From Cyrtodaria siliqua (lineage: Eukaryota; Mollusca; Bivalvia; Adapedonta; Hiatellidae), in contig JAWPHD010001139.1 in the NCBI GenBank assembly GCA_037043455.1, positions 180,001 to 244,000 of the forward strand: a DNA stretch of 64,000 nt. The letters run 5' to 3'. Both the position numbers and the translations under genes were made by a program. The notes beneath the pieces were generated by a model. The model was not told where the DNA came from and made no database searches. It saw only the letters and a program-made list of their open reading frames with translations. This document shows positions 11,601 through 26,600 of the stretch, in pieces (positions within the stretch are counted from its first letter, which is position 1; the number at the start of each line of letters is the position of its first letter).

Positions 11601-14600
11601 AAACGCATTTTGTCTCTAATGTAATGAATAGTAATAAGAAAATAAACGCCTTTTGTCTCTAATTATGCGACTTCTTTTGCACGAAACACACGACGTAATA
11701 TTGCATTAATAATAGCACGTGGTAACTTACGAATAGATTGATATAATGTGATACAGTTATATATCTCTAGAAGAAGGTGTGTCGTGTGCAAAAATCAGTT
11801 TTGTACCTCAAAGGTCAATGTACACGTTTGATTCCAAATGTTATTTTCTATGCATATAGGTACTGCATTTTTTTCCGATACGTTACACTATGTGTTATTT
11901 AAGAAATCTAATAAGTTTTATATTTTTATTAATGTATGAGATAAGTAAGCACAGGTTAGACTACTCCTTGCTGAAGATATATTAGAACTAACTCCGATCC
12001 CTTTATTGGAACTATATCTCCGTTCCCTATATTAGAACTAACTCTCCGCTCCCCATATCAGAACTGATTCTCCGCTCCCCATATTAGAACTAACTCTCCG
12101 CTCCCTATATTAGAACAACTCTCCGCTCCCCATATTAGAACTGATTCTCCGCTCCCTATATTAGAACAACTCTCCGCTCCCCATATTGGAACTTACTCTC
12201 AGCTCCCTATATTAGAACCAACCCTCCGCTCCCTATATTAGCATTGACTCTCCGCTTCCTAAGCCGTCCAATATAACTAATATACCCCTTCCGCATATGG
12301 CTCGATGTGAAACCATTGCTAATGATAATGTTCACTGACTGACTTAATACGAATTCCCAGAATGTCCTGCTGATGGCGGCAAATATTTTGACCAGGTTCT
12401 ACACTGTTTCTATTAATACATTGGCTTTCTTATAAAACAGACTAGGTCATCTGTACTTATATCATTAAAAACGCCACGTGACCTGAGTGCACTAAGGCAC
12501 GTGTACTGAGTTACAGAAATATGTAGCAATGTAATAGTAAGCAATTTGAGTTTATATTTGAAACAAACACAACACAAGCTTGATTTGGACGGCCCCGCTC
12601 TCGCGCTAATGGGTTACTATCCCATATAAAAGGGTTAATATAACGTTAATTATATATCAACTCTCCCATAAAGGATACAGTGCCTAATATTGCGTACATT
12701 TTAATTGTTAACAATTTAATAATAAAGAATTCATAGCAAAAGTCTACGTAATTTTGGATCACCCAAATAAAGGCAAGTGTTCGTGTTCACTATAAATTTT
12801 TGAAATGTGTTTTGGTAATTTCATTACACTTGACAGAATAACATACCTCAACAAGATATTTATCCTCTCCTAAATTAGGTCATAATGTCATGCAAAATGT
12901 CATACTATATGCATATATAGGCAATGTGTGAGTGTCTATTTTGTAACTTTGGAACGGAATGCGATAATGTTTTGTAAAATCTTTAACTATGTTCTCATTA
13001 AGACGGTTCCTCAAAGTGCCTCACGTACTAATACCAAAACCAAAGTCAAGGTCATACTTTTATTAGAGAAGACGTATTATGTACATGTATAGGCAATGCT
13101 CGTGTTATCCGTTTCCTTTCCTTTACAAGAAAGTATTTTCGGTAACTTAAAAATATCTTTAAATGATTTTTTGGGAAGGGTTTAATCTAATGTTTGTAGA
13201 ACTTGATATCCGAAAGATTTGTCATTATACCATTTCTATCGTATATATGTTAATATCACTCTGTATGTAAAATATTGGTAAAAAAATATGTTAAAATCAT
13301 TAATTGATATATAATGCATATAATTATTTAATTAAAGCTCCTTTTGGCAAATGGTGATCGATGTTACATCTAGGGTCAAAACTTCGGTTGGCACGGTGTT
13401 CGCACATTTATAGGTTTATATTAAGTTCTTACCATCTACGTCCCTTCATATGTTTACTTATGTTATTATACATGTTTTTCTACGTATACATAGTAGATAC
13501 ATAGTAGATACATAGTAGATACGTAGTAGATACATAGTAGATACATAGTAGATACATAGTAGATACATAGTAGATACGTAGTAGATACATAGTAGATACA
13601 TAGTAGATACATAGTAGATACATAGATGTCCATTGTCTATGTAAACGTTATTTAAATCAACACTTAAACGATTATATAGCAACACCAATCACGCGAAAGT
13701 GTTCAGCGTATATGTTTACCCCACAAATTAAGCTAATTGCCTCCCTATTACAACGGTAATATGGGAAAAGGAAGAGCCATCAATAAAATCACCATTGTTA
13801 CTTAATGGTTTTATATAATACGTGAAATGTTTAAACTCCATATATATTAGTGATATGTATCATAGTAACTATATTCAGTACATTTGAAAACGCAAAACTT
13901 GGCAAACATTTAATTTCTAGAGATGGACTTGAAGTTCTCGTGCATATGTTCACATTTGGGACAAAAGAGACTTGTGTGATAACATAAAATACAATCTTGA
14001 TTTGAACAAAAAACATCGGACTAAAAATAATCGAAAAGCAAAAAGGTTGTGTTTTTGAATGTAGTTATTGTATGACGTTCAACTGATGCCGTTAACGCGT
14101 TGCATTTTATACATCATGACGTAAAGTAGGAATACATGTTTTGCCAAATGATGATCGATGTTACATCTAGGGTCAAAACTTCGGTTGGCACGGTGTTCGC
14201 ACATTTATAGGTTTATATTAAGTTCTTACCATCTACGTCCCTTCATATACATGTTTTTCAACGCATACATAGTAGATACATAGATGTACATTGTCTATGT
14301 AAACGTTATTTGAACCAACACTTAAACGATTATATAGCAACACCAATCACACGAAAGTGTTCAGCGTATATGTTTACCCCACACATTAAGCTAATTGCCT
14401 CCCTATTACAACGGTAATATGGGAAAAGGAAGAGCCATCAATAAAATCACAATTGTTACTTAATGGTTTTATATAATACGTGAAATGTATAAACTCCACA
14501 TATATTAGTGATATGTATCATAGTAACTATATTCAGTACATTTGAAAACGCAAAACTTGGCAAACATTCAATTTCTAGAGATAGACTTGAAGTTCTCGTG

Positions 14601-17600
14601 CATATGTTCACATTTGGGACAAAAGAGACTTGTGTAATAACATAAAATACAATCTTGATTTGCACAATAAACATCGGACTAAAAATAATCGAAAAGCAAA
14701 AAGGTTGTGTTTTTGAATGTAGTGATTGTATGACGTTCAACTGATGCCGTTAACGCGTTGTTATTTTATACATCATGACGTAAAGTAGGAATACATGTTT
14801 GCAAGGAACATGTAAGGATTGTCAGTCAGAAGTTATTCACATATCGGATTCTTCAAGCATTTCCTAGTGGTAACTTAGACATGCACTTGCTTATAATTTG
14901 ACTGTTGTAGACACTTTTCTGATACTAGAAACGTATCCGGTAAAGAGATAAAATAATGAATACCAACAACAGACAAAAAAAAGGACAACAGACATACGAT
15001 CGTAAACATGTTACCTAACCAAAATTCACCACGCAAGTCACCAAATCCATTTTCGTATTCTTTGAAAGTCCGATAAAAGTCCACACTGCCATTAAATCTT
15101 CGTTGTAAAACCTGAAACACGTCGACATGAATGTGTATGTTACATTGAACGTAGTACAAAACCAAAACTTGAACATAACTGTAAAATTTAATTATGTACA
15201 TACTTAATATAAACATAAAACATCGGTGGTTTTAAACTATACATTCAATCCTCAGCAGTATAACAAATGTCCCTCTCAGAGCTAGCTTTACATTCAAAAG
15301 TCAAAATCCAGCTCGACATTAAATTTAATCTCAGAGATCTCTCTACATTCAAAAACATTTAAATAACCTATAATGTGTTGATGAGCCATTGAACAATATT
15401 CAATTCAATTTTCCTCCACTCAATAAGTTAAAATCCCGCCTTCAGCTTTATCTGAGGCGGCTCTAAATAATCTATAGGTGTTGATGAGACTTTAAACTAG
15501 ATTCAATTTAATGTATTGCCTTATTTAGTCATCATTTCACCACTCGCTAAGCTTTAATACCACCTTCTCCTCTCTCTGCGGCGGCTCTAAATAACATATA
15601 ATGTATTAATGAGCTGTTAGACAAGATTCAATTCAGTTCAATTTACTTTTCTCCATCCAATACGTTATAATACGCCTTACACTCGATCACATAATGTTGA
15701 GGGTGTATATATCGCCCGGGATAAATCATCCTACTGAAATTTTATCCTACCATGAAAAGTCTAAAATTAACATTTTTTTCCCCTACTTTTCGTGCTTACG
15801 GTATTCAGGTTCAGAACGAAAAGTTGAAGTTTGAGTTGATCATTATCGTGATAATTATCAAGCTAAAACCTCCAGTTTTCTAGTTGTCGTGTGAAATATG
15901 GGTGAAAAGTTGATGGCACTAACTGGATTCCGTAACTTCAAGCTGCATGGTGGAAATTTGTAATGATCGTTAACATATCGTGATAACTGTATAAATGTAT
16001 TATAACTTTAAAACTGGTTTCTTTATATTTATATATTTAGTATGTTTACATAGTTATTAGCTGAAATAGTTATATTTAAGAAATAGAACATCGTTTACTG
16101 TGAATTATCGTTTAATATATCACGGTTTGTAGTTTAATTGTAAACAATAATTTCACGAGCGAGTGAAATTATTGTTTACAATTGAATGACAAACCGTGAT
16201 ATATTATAGATAATTCACCGTAAACGATGTTCTATTTCTATTCTAATACCCCTAAAATGTGAAAATAACGCACACATCTGAAATCTTTCGCATTGCTTTG
16301 CTTACTCTCCTAACGTAGCATACGTTACAATGCGCAATGCGCAATGCTTATTCTCCTAACGTTGCAAAAATTACAGTGATATATATCTTTCAATATAACG
16401 AGATATTTTAAACTAGGCTATATAGTGCGGGTGTATTAGAATTATATATAATACAAGAGTTAAGATACATTTAAAAGTTTCAAATTTAAGTCATCATAAG
16501 AGAAATTCATGAATATTTAAAAATATAGTTACGTCCATTTATGCTCCCGACGTTGGCCCAACTTGGTTGTACAACATTAGTAATTTGAAACGTTGGCTCC
16601 TACGTTGGTACGTCGATGTCTCAACATTGGTCCAACATTGTAGACAACGTCGCAACATCGTTGGGGCAATCTGACAAACTTACGTAGGGCCGACGTCGAT
16701 ATACAACGTTGTACAACGTTAGTATAACGTTGAGCGAACGTTGTGTCAACGATGTTCCAACGTTGTTGGAAACCGTCGTGACATCGTTGGGGCTGCTTGA
16801 CAATGCTACGTTGGGCCAACGTAGTACCAACGTTAGAATGCTAGCCGGGAAGTACTTGTGACAAATGACTCAAAATACACAAAAACATGATATAGTGCCC
16901 CAATGTCGGCCCAATGTATGAATATGCATTATGTTGTTACCCAATATAGTGAGCATATGCACTGAAGTAGTCCAACATTAGGCCAACAACTGACACACCA
17001 ACGCCAACCAACCGATCATCTTCCTACGTTGGCCCAACACATACATGCTATCTGGGAGCCGCCTTAGACAAAATGTGAAAAGGAATCCGAGAGCCTTCCC
17101 TGCTCTTAACAACGAATAGATTCATATGGTGTTTTACGTGCTCGCAGGATAGACAACAATACCGGGACCGCCCGGTATACGTCCCAATCCGACTGACGAG
17201 TCGAAGAGAAATGGTCATGCATACGAACACAACGACGAAAACGTATAAGATAGACATAAGAAGTTCAATTACGGCATGTTATTATTTTAAATTTCAGAAA
17301 GAGGGGAAAAAGCCTCACTTTACCTAAAAGTAATGTGTAGTAGGAATGTTGTTAAACGATTGTAGCAGATTATTTGCTTAGCGCATATAACATGATTTTC
17401 TTGGCATTGACTAGACATACTTGACAACTGTAATTACATGAAATACCATTTGCGGGTTTCAACATCAATAAATAAATAGACATGAGCAGTGTTCAGGTCC
17501 AGGGAAAGCATTTCCCATTGCTCGTGCCTTATGGAATATGATTTTTTTCTTGCAGTAAATACATATAAAATATTGTTTGCTATAACTGTTGGCTGATTAA

Positions 17601-20600
17601 TAGAAAACCGTGTATATACTATTTGCTGCCAGAAATAAATTATAGTTGTGCATATATGTAGTGTAGGAAAACAAAATAGAAATAATTACAAAAGGGCAAA
17701 TAACTCATGGTTCAAAGTTTTATAGGCTTACTTACAGTCCAGCCGCCCCCATCTGTTACCATGTCGCAGTAGGCCTCATCGCGATTTTTGACATCATAAC
17801 AGTTAACTATAAAAATAAACACACTCGGTTTTAATTAGGCCCCGTGAAGGCTCTTATTGTATAACGTGATTATTGTGTTTGTCATGTGTATACAGTATAG
17901 GTTTCCTTTGTTGGTCATTTTGAAAACTTGACAAAGACGAAAGACACAAAATACACGAAGGTCGACTCAAGAAACATGCCGAAGAAATTTTATTAGCGCT
18001 GAATAATGAGTTTCTCCCTAGTCTTAATATCAAATACAGGGTGTGTTTTTCTCCCATTTCCGCTCATGTGAGATAGGCATTTTCCTCATGTGAGATAACT
18101 CTATCTTACATGACAAGCGACTTACTACGTCATGACGTTACGTCGAGGTCGCCTTATGCTGGCGTTAAATCAGCAAAGTCATTGATTTTATGCCGGAAAT
18201 AAACACATAATGGGAGAAAAATAATCCATCATGAGTGATCCATGTGAGATAGGGAAATATCACCCTCGGGATCACAATTGCCACCAGGCACTCGGCAAAG
18301 CCTCGTCCCTGCTTGCAATTCTAACCCCTCGGGTGAGATTTTTCTATCTCACATGGATACTCATGATGGATTCTTATAATCTTTCACATTATCACCACTA
18401 ACATATAGTTAACATGCATTATATCACCTTACCCGTACTTTAGAATATATGATTCGTTTGAATGTAGTATTATGAAATATATGCTTTTACATTAACTGAC
18501 ACCTCTATTACGTTGTCCCGCCTAAATTCCATTAAGCGATGGGAAAGCTTATATTAGCAGGATTGTATAACGGATATTTCGACAAAAAAATTATAAAACA
18601 TATTTTACTAAAAAATGTGATTACCTGTTTATATGTTTTTATGTTTTAATTTTAAAATATGCAAACATTTTAAGCAAAAATTAAGGTTTTATTTCATACC
18701 CCACAAAACCCCGTTTTCGCTTCTTGTAGAAGGGGTTGGGTGGGGTATGAAAGTTAATACTCGGACCACGTAATGCTATTCTGACAATTAATAACTGGTT
18801 CTTGTATATGCATTTTCTCCATTGCCTTCACGTCAAATAAACTGTGTGTTTACAGTTCGCATAATAGTCATCAGTATGTTGTTAGCGTGCATTGTATCCC
18901 CTTACCTTACTATAGAATAAATGGTTACTTTGTATTAAGTTTTACTACAGTGTGTACGGAAGTCCGAAGAAATCTCTGAATAACATATCATTTAAGTATC
19001 ATTTCGATTTAAATAAACACTAGAACGATTTCGACGGCGCGGTCGTCGTCTTAAAATACCCACGTTTTATTCACACAGGTCACTTCCCCCACGCCCACCC
19101 CCACCCAACCCCCACCCACACACACAGTCCACAGTATAAACAATGTAATCACTTCATCAGAATGTTCATTTGAGAAATAATTTTTAAATAAATTGACCCT
19201 CTGTTACCCTCCACCCACCCCTCAAACCCGAACACAGGGAAGACGTCCGAGTTTTAAATAATAAATCATTTGACATGATGTGTATCTCTTTATTAGATGA
19301 CTTTTACCAATTATTGTACAAAAGTATGAAAAAATGACACCGTAATTGCATTATTTGTGTATTTGATGCCCGTTCCTCCAGGCCCAACTATAACATAGGA
19401 AGAAACAAATGTATACAGTGTAAGCCATCATCATATTTCATTTGAGATATAATTATATAAAAAAAAATCCAAACCCCTCCCCCTCCCACACAACCCCATT
19501 CCCCATTCCCTGAGCTCCCGTGCAGAGTACGATATAATAAAAATAATAAAATCATTTAATATGTCGCTTATCTTTTGTAGACGTTAACATACACCAAGTT
19601 ATGTGCAAGAATATGGAAAAATGACAGTTTAATTGGTTTTTTAGTGTATTTGACCTTTTGACCCCCCCCCCCCCCCCCCCACCCCTGAGGGACCCTGGGT
19701 GCAGAGCCATCATCATAATGTTTAATTTGAGAGATAATTAAAAAAAATGACCGCAAAACTCCCGCGCCCGCCCCACAACCACTTGGCCCCAGGGCAGACG
19801 TTCGAGTTTGCGAAATAAAAAATAAATTGTTTGATATGTTGTTTATCTTTTGTGAACGAATTAGAGTTATGTGCAAAAATATGAAAAAATGACAGTGAAA
19901 TTGAATATTTTGCTTATTTGACCTTTTGACCCCCCTGAGGGCCCCTGGGCTCGGAGCAAAAAATGTTTTGATCTTGCACGCCGTCATCATATGGTGATAT
20001 TATACCCTAAGTTTGGTTGAATTCCGTTCAGCGGTTTAGTAGGAGATGCGGTAACGGACAGACGGACGGACAGACGGACGGACAAACGGAGGCGATTTTA
20101 ATATACCCTGTTTTTTTTCAAAGACGGTTGCTGTGCATGGTGTTTTCTACAATGGGTACGGAAATGCCAATGCATATCCAAATAACATATCATTTAATTG
20201 TTTGAGTTGTTTTAACATGTATACTAACCCAAACTACAAGTTTTACATACTACCACATAGGTAAGCAATACCTTGTTTGCAAAGGGGAGCTACATGACTC
20301 CATGCTGCTTTTACACACGTAGCCGTTTCAGAGCCGAAGAGACAGTAGCCAGTAAGACAGGTGTATGTCGCTATTTCTCCTTCATGACTGTTTGGTGCTG
20401 ATACCTGTCCATTTGAAGGGGCTACAGCTGGTGGGCAGTCTGAATTGTTTTAAATAGGAATTTATCAGTACTATTCATTGTAGTAACCGTTTGTTTATCT
20501 TATACAATATATGACCGACTTATTATAAGTAAATTCAGTTTAAAGAGATACGTACGATATAAAATGTCTAAATCTGAGACAGTACCACCCAAGAAATATT

Positions 20601-23600
20601 GTTGTCAACGAAAATATCAGCAGGTGCATTTAGTTTAACACGAGACAGTGACTTTCTGAAAAAAATTCAAAATCTATATTATTTCTTGAATGGATTTCAA
20701 ATGCAAATGTGATAGATGTTAAATAATACAGGTCTAAATAATACAAAAATGCTTCATATATTTTTTACATACATTAAATCTTGCAATAATTGGTTTAAAA
20801 TACCCCAAAACAATACGCGAATTTGAAATGTCAATTGGAAACAATTCAATTGGAAACATATATTAAAAATATTACAATTGAACTTTAAATTGTGCATATC
20901 CCGGTATTTAGTTGATACATATATCTCAGTATTTACATGATATTACATGTATCCCGGTATTTAGATGATATTACATGTATCCTGGTATTTAGATGATATA
21001 ACATATTACCCTATATTTAGATGATATTACATATATCCCAGTATTTAGTTGATATTACATGTATCGCGGTATTTAGATGATATAACATATATCCCTGTAT
21101 TTAGATGATATAACATGTATCCCGGTATTTAGATGATATTACATGTATCCCGGTATTTAGTTGATATTACATGTATCCCTGTATTTAGTTGATATTACAT
21201 ATATCCCGGTATTTAGTTGATATTACATGTATCCCGGTATTTAGATGATATCACATGTATCCCGGTATTTAGATGATATTACATGTATCCCTGTATTTAG
21301 TTGATATTACATGTATCCCGGTATTTAGTTGATATTACATATATCCCGGAATTTAGATGATATTACATTTATCCCTGTATTTACATGATATTACCTATAT
21401 CACGGATTTAGATGATATTACCTATATCCCGGTATTTAGATGATATTATATATATCCCAGTCTTTCGTTGAAATTACATGTATCCTGGTATTAAGATGAT
21501 ATTACCTATATCCCGGTATTTCGATGATGTTACATATATCCCGGTATTTAGATGATATAACATATATCCAGGATTTAGATGATATTACATATATCCCAGT
21601 ATTTAGATGATATTACCACTATCCCGGTATTTATATGATATTATCTATATCCCTTGTATTTCGATGATATGACCTATATCCATGTATTTTGATGATATTA
21701 CATATATCCCAGTATTTAGTTGATATTACATGTATTCCGGTTTTTAGATGATATTATCTATATCCTGGTATTTGGATGATATTTCATATATCCCAGTATT
21801 TAGATGATATAACATATATCCCGAATTTAGATGATATTACATATATCCCGGTATTTAGATGATATAACATATATCCCGGTATGTAAATGGTATTACATGG
21901 TATTTACATGATATTAAATATATCCCGGATTTAGATGATATTACATATATCCCGGTATTTAGATGATATTACCTATATCCCGGTATTTTGATGATATTAC
22001 CTTTATACCGCTATTTAGATGATATTGCTTATATCACGGTATTTAGATGATATTACATATAACCCGGTATTTTAATGATTTCATATGGTATTTACTTGAT
22101 ATTACATATATCCTGGTATTTAGATGATATAACATAGTATTTACATGATATTACATATATCCCGGTATTTAGATGATATAACATATATCCCGGTTTTTAG
22201 GTATTTAGATGATATTTCATATATCCCGGTATTTAGATGATATTACCTATATCCAGATATTTAGATGATACGGTATTTAGATGAGATTACCTATATCCCG
22301 GTATTTAGATGATATTTCATTTATCCCGTTATTTAAATGATATTACATATATCCCGGTATTTAGATGATATTACATATATCCCGGTGTTTACATGATATT
22401 ACATATATCCCGGTATTTATTTGAATAACATATATACCGATATTTAGATAGATATTACATATATCCCGTTACTGCCGTTAAAGATCACGTTAAACTGTAT
22501 TTTGATAAAACTTATGAAAACTCCGGGATTAATTTATTTTGGTCGATAAAAAAATTCAGGAGACGTTCTTCATACAATTTTCAATAAAGGTCAAGTTCCA
22601 TCACTTAGTACTTATGACTTCTCTATACTTACAACCTTACCACATCATCTTTTTAAAGACAAGCTAATTTCTATTAATCAAAAAACATTCGCTAGAGAAA
22701 ATACTACATTTTTGGCATGTAATAATATTAAAGCGTTTTTTACTAACGGCAGTTTAGACAATTATACTATGTGGACTTGCTATGAAGTTTGTGAAGCACT
22801 CCTCTTCCTATTAGATAATATTTTCGTCAGGTATGGTACCACCGTTTATAGACAAATTGTTTGTGTCCCTATGGGTACGAACTGCGCACCACTTGTCGCA
22901 GATTTGTTTTTATTTTGCTATGAAAGAGATTTCATGTTGAGTGTTTCACCAGATACCCAGGCAGATGTTATTGAAGCTTTTAATGACACCTCTCGGTATC
23001 TGGATGACATACTGAACATTGGAAACCCTTTCTTTCCAACTATGGTTGATAATATTTATCCTAAAGAACTTCAGCTTAATAAAGCTAATGTATCTGATAA
23101 TAACGCTTATTTTCTTGATTTAGATCTCTCGAAAGGAAATGGTCAAATAATTAGCAAAATCTATGACAAGAGAGATGATTTTAATTTTGACATTGTTAAT
23201 TACCCCCACTTGGATGGGGATATTCCCCGAGTAACTTCTTATGGGGTATATGTGTCTCAACATATTCGTTTTTCAAGAGCTTGTACTCGGGTTGAGGACT
23301 TTAATATTCGTAATCTTTGTATAACTATAAAGCTACTCAATCAGGGTTACCGTTACCATAAACTTCGTAAAACCTTTGGAAAATTTTATTATCGTAACCC
23401 TGATCTTCTTTCCAAATATAAAAGTAATTTAAGGACTCTTCTGCGACAAGGACTATCACAACCTGACTTCTATGGTGATGTGATTTTAAACTTCGTAAGA
23501 TTCTTGGTCATGATCACTTTTATACTATCTTTGTTAAACTTGTTAAAAAGTTTATCAAAAGAGGTTATGACCCTATCATTTTGCTACGTACTGCATGCTT

Positions 23601-26600
23601 GGTGGTAGACCCTTTTACAGTTCGCCACTATGCTTTCATCTTTAATTGTACGATGACCGGACAGGCTGTGGACTCTATGATGACGCCTACCTAAAGCCCA
23701 TTGGGACGATGGCGTTTGATGTTTGTCTATGATCTTTCCTGTCGTGCCCTTAATGGTTTAGTTTCTTGTTGCTCTGGCTTCTGCCAAGTCATTGAGTAAC
23801 TTCATTGTGGCTTTCTAGGCTATTGTTTTTTATTATAATATATTTACACGAGCATATTTGTGTTTTACTTATATTGCCTATTGATGCTGCCTTGTTGGTT
23901 AGAGATTAGATCATGGCGGGGATTTCATTATTTACACTGTCCTGTTTTAATGAGATGACAGTAGGGTAAGTGTGAGGTTTGGTGCACCCTAGAACCGGTT
24001 TAAACCCCCAGTGGCCTTTGTTGCCACTGACAGTTCCAAGGCGGTAGCCCTATTGTCAACCATTTTGTGTTTGTTTGTGATGTCGCTTGCATTTTTTATT
24101 ACTTTTGCCGTCTCGTTTTTTCTGTTTGCGTGTTTGTTTTTTTGTGTTTTGTGGTTGACTGTCGTCCTTGAATGCTGCTTTCTCTGTCCGATATTTTTAT
24201 CTGTCTTTACATATCCTGCTATTTAGATGATGTTACATGTATACCGGCATGCAGATAACATTACATATATACCAGTATGATTCACACCGATATTTGGGAG
24301 ATGCAATATATACAAGTACACCAATTATATAAATATACAATATTTCACTGATATTTTCAAAGTATAATATTATACTGATATTTGGATAGTATAATATATG
24401 CCGGTGTTTGGGTGAAATAAGATATACCAGTATTTGGATGATATCATATTTACCAGTTTGGATATGTCAATGATGTAATTTATTTCGGTATATGGATGCC
24501 AGTATATACCGATGTTTTGGATTATATTATATATACAGATATTTCAATGGTGTAATTTATACCGGTATTTTGATGCCATTATATATTGTGTGATATCATA
24601 TAAGTCAATATTTGGATGGGCATATACATGTATAAAGCTATTTAGATGATATACACATATAATGGTATTTCATATTTGGGTATGACCACATGGTCTTCCT
24701 GCAGAAAACAAATCCAGACAGATATTAACAATCACGTATACAAAGCGTGTTACCTTTTGTACATTTGGGAGCAACACCTGTCCAGTGTCCATCGAATTGA
24801 CAGGTAAGTAAGCTATCTCCGACAATGCTGAATCCAGCTCGGCAAGACACTGTCACATTTCGATCTGCGATGACTGCAGTGGTTGGTTTAACTTTACCGT
24901 TTTTTGGTGCAATATAAGGCGAACATTCTAAAATAGAAAAGCAAAATATGTTCATATAATTTAATAAACACTGGTTAGTATAAAACACACATTGTTAACA
25001 TAATTATATCGAGAATCGTAATAATACAATCTCATTAAAATCAAATCAAAATTACGCTTTGATACTCTCCGCTATAAGATCTGACAACACTGCCTTGGCG
25101 GTCACGTCAGATAGCCTTTCATCTTATCAATATTCATGAAAATATCAACTAAATTCGACCAATGAAATCGCGCGTTTCGTATGCACTTCAGATGAGGTTA
25201 GAGTGAACTGAACAAACGAAAATCCACATAAAATACATGTATACGAAAAAAAGATGAAGTCGCCGTGTGTTAATGCTGTGGTATGCACGATAATTTCAAA
25301 GAAATGCTTTAAATTGCATGTTTTACAGCAAAACTACGAAGAAAATCATGGGCGCGGTCATTACCGAGATTTTTGCAAAATTAGGTTTTTGATAGCGACG
25401 TTCTGTTATTATTACCCGCGAGTGTAATTTTAGTGTGGGTTACGAGTTCACCCCTACGAAGTGGTGCTTCATTTTTGTTTTGTACCGCTATTGATTTCCA
25501 TCAAACAGTCTTGGTTTTATTCAGCAAATATTCAATAATGGTTGATTTGTTTTGTTTTGTATAAGCTTAACGTTACGGACATTGTCTCTTTCAATACCGA
25601 CCGTAGACGGCTCCACAGCGGTTGACTGAAACGCGACATGCGCAGTGAAGCTGCTATACCGAGCTATTGGTAGGCTGAAATCTGATTGTCTAATCGTAAA
25701 GTCAATCTGACGTGACCTCCAGTGCAGTGTTGTCCGATCCTTAGTAGCGTACGTTGCATGTAGCTGCCGAGAGAAAATAGCATCGTATCTTGGGCGTTTT
25801 TAGAGACAAAATTTAACAATAATAAAATATCAAGGAACGGTAGCTTAAAATATAGAGAATAAAGGCTGTCACGGAGAAATAAATCATCCTGACTATGTTT
25901 TCTGACCAGAGACATTCTACTCCACATTCTAACCTTCAGTGTTACTACTAAACAGTTTATATTCAAAGACGTAAGACTTCGCTACACATCCAACTGTTGA
26001 CATAAGAAAAGCTTACCTCTGTAATTAAATTGGCTACTTATGTATTTGATGGTTCTAAAATTCGCAGTGACATATATTACAATCAATAAATACTAGTACT
26101 CTCCCAAGAGGTACTCTAACAAAGATACTACTGTCTGTGACACGTGGATTTGAAGATTGTTTCTCTTTTAAACAATTGCTAATAGTAAAACTTATACAAT
26201 GGTAGAAATATTATTATTAAAACTGATTTAGAATGTTATTATATTGTACAAAATTTTATATTATGTAATGTTTGTTACTTTCATCGACCTCACCTGCAAA
26301 TAGAAAAGAAAATATCCATGGGCAAAAATTATTAGTGTATTTGTATACTCATGGACCAAATGGTCTATTGTATTTGTTGAATAAAAACTAAAAACTATCA
26401 AAAAAATTCTGGCATATATATTAACATCCTAATACCGATATATATGAAAGAACGGTATGTATAGGTTAATGTTTACATTTCTTATTTTATGGATAGTATT
26501 GCAAGCGACACGAATCGGAGCGTAGCATTACATTCCATAAAATTCCAAATATACACGATATCAGGCTTACAGGTTGACATGATATGTCAGGAACACCGTA

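Noticed and set aside
13831..14740. Pair of paralogous small genes on the minus strand
   Set aside because: The two similar frames are the two copies of the noncoding tandem duplication.
17048..17257. 69-residue frame with signal-peptide-like start
   Set aside because: It lies in a FReD intron, has no known domain and no homologous copy; a hydrophobic start alone is weak evidence.
22478..23692. Selenocysteine or programmed frameshifting in the RT
   Set aside because: The breaks are single-base shifts at an A-run and near 23,488 in a truncated copy. Simple decay explains them and no downstream recoding structure was seen.
24725..24988. Using the whole ATG-to-stop frames around exons as coding
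   Set aside because: Splice sites and domain limits show that only 24,754-24,927 is exon. The flanks are intron. The same holds for 8,628-8,649, 9,590-9,710 and 15,112-15,216.
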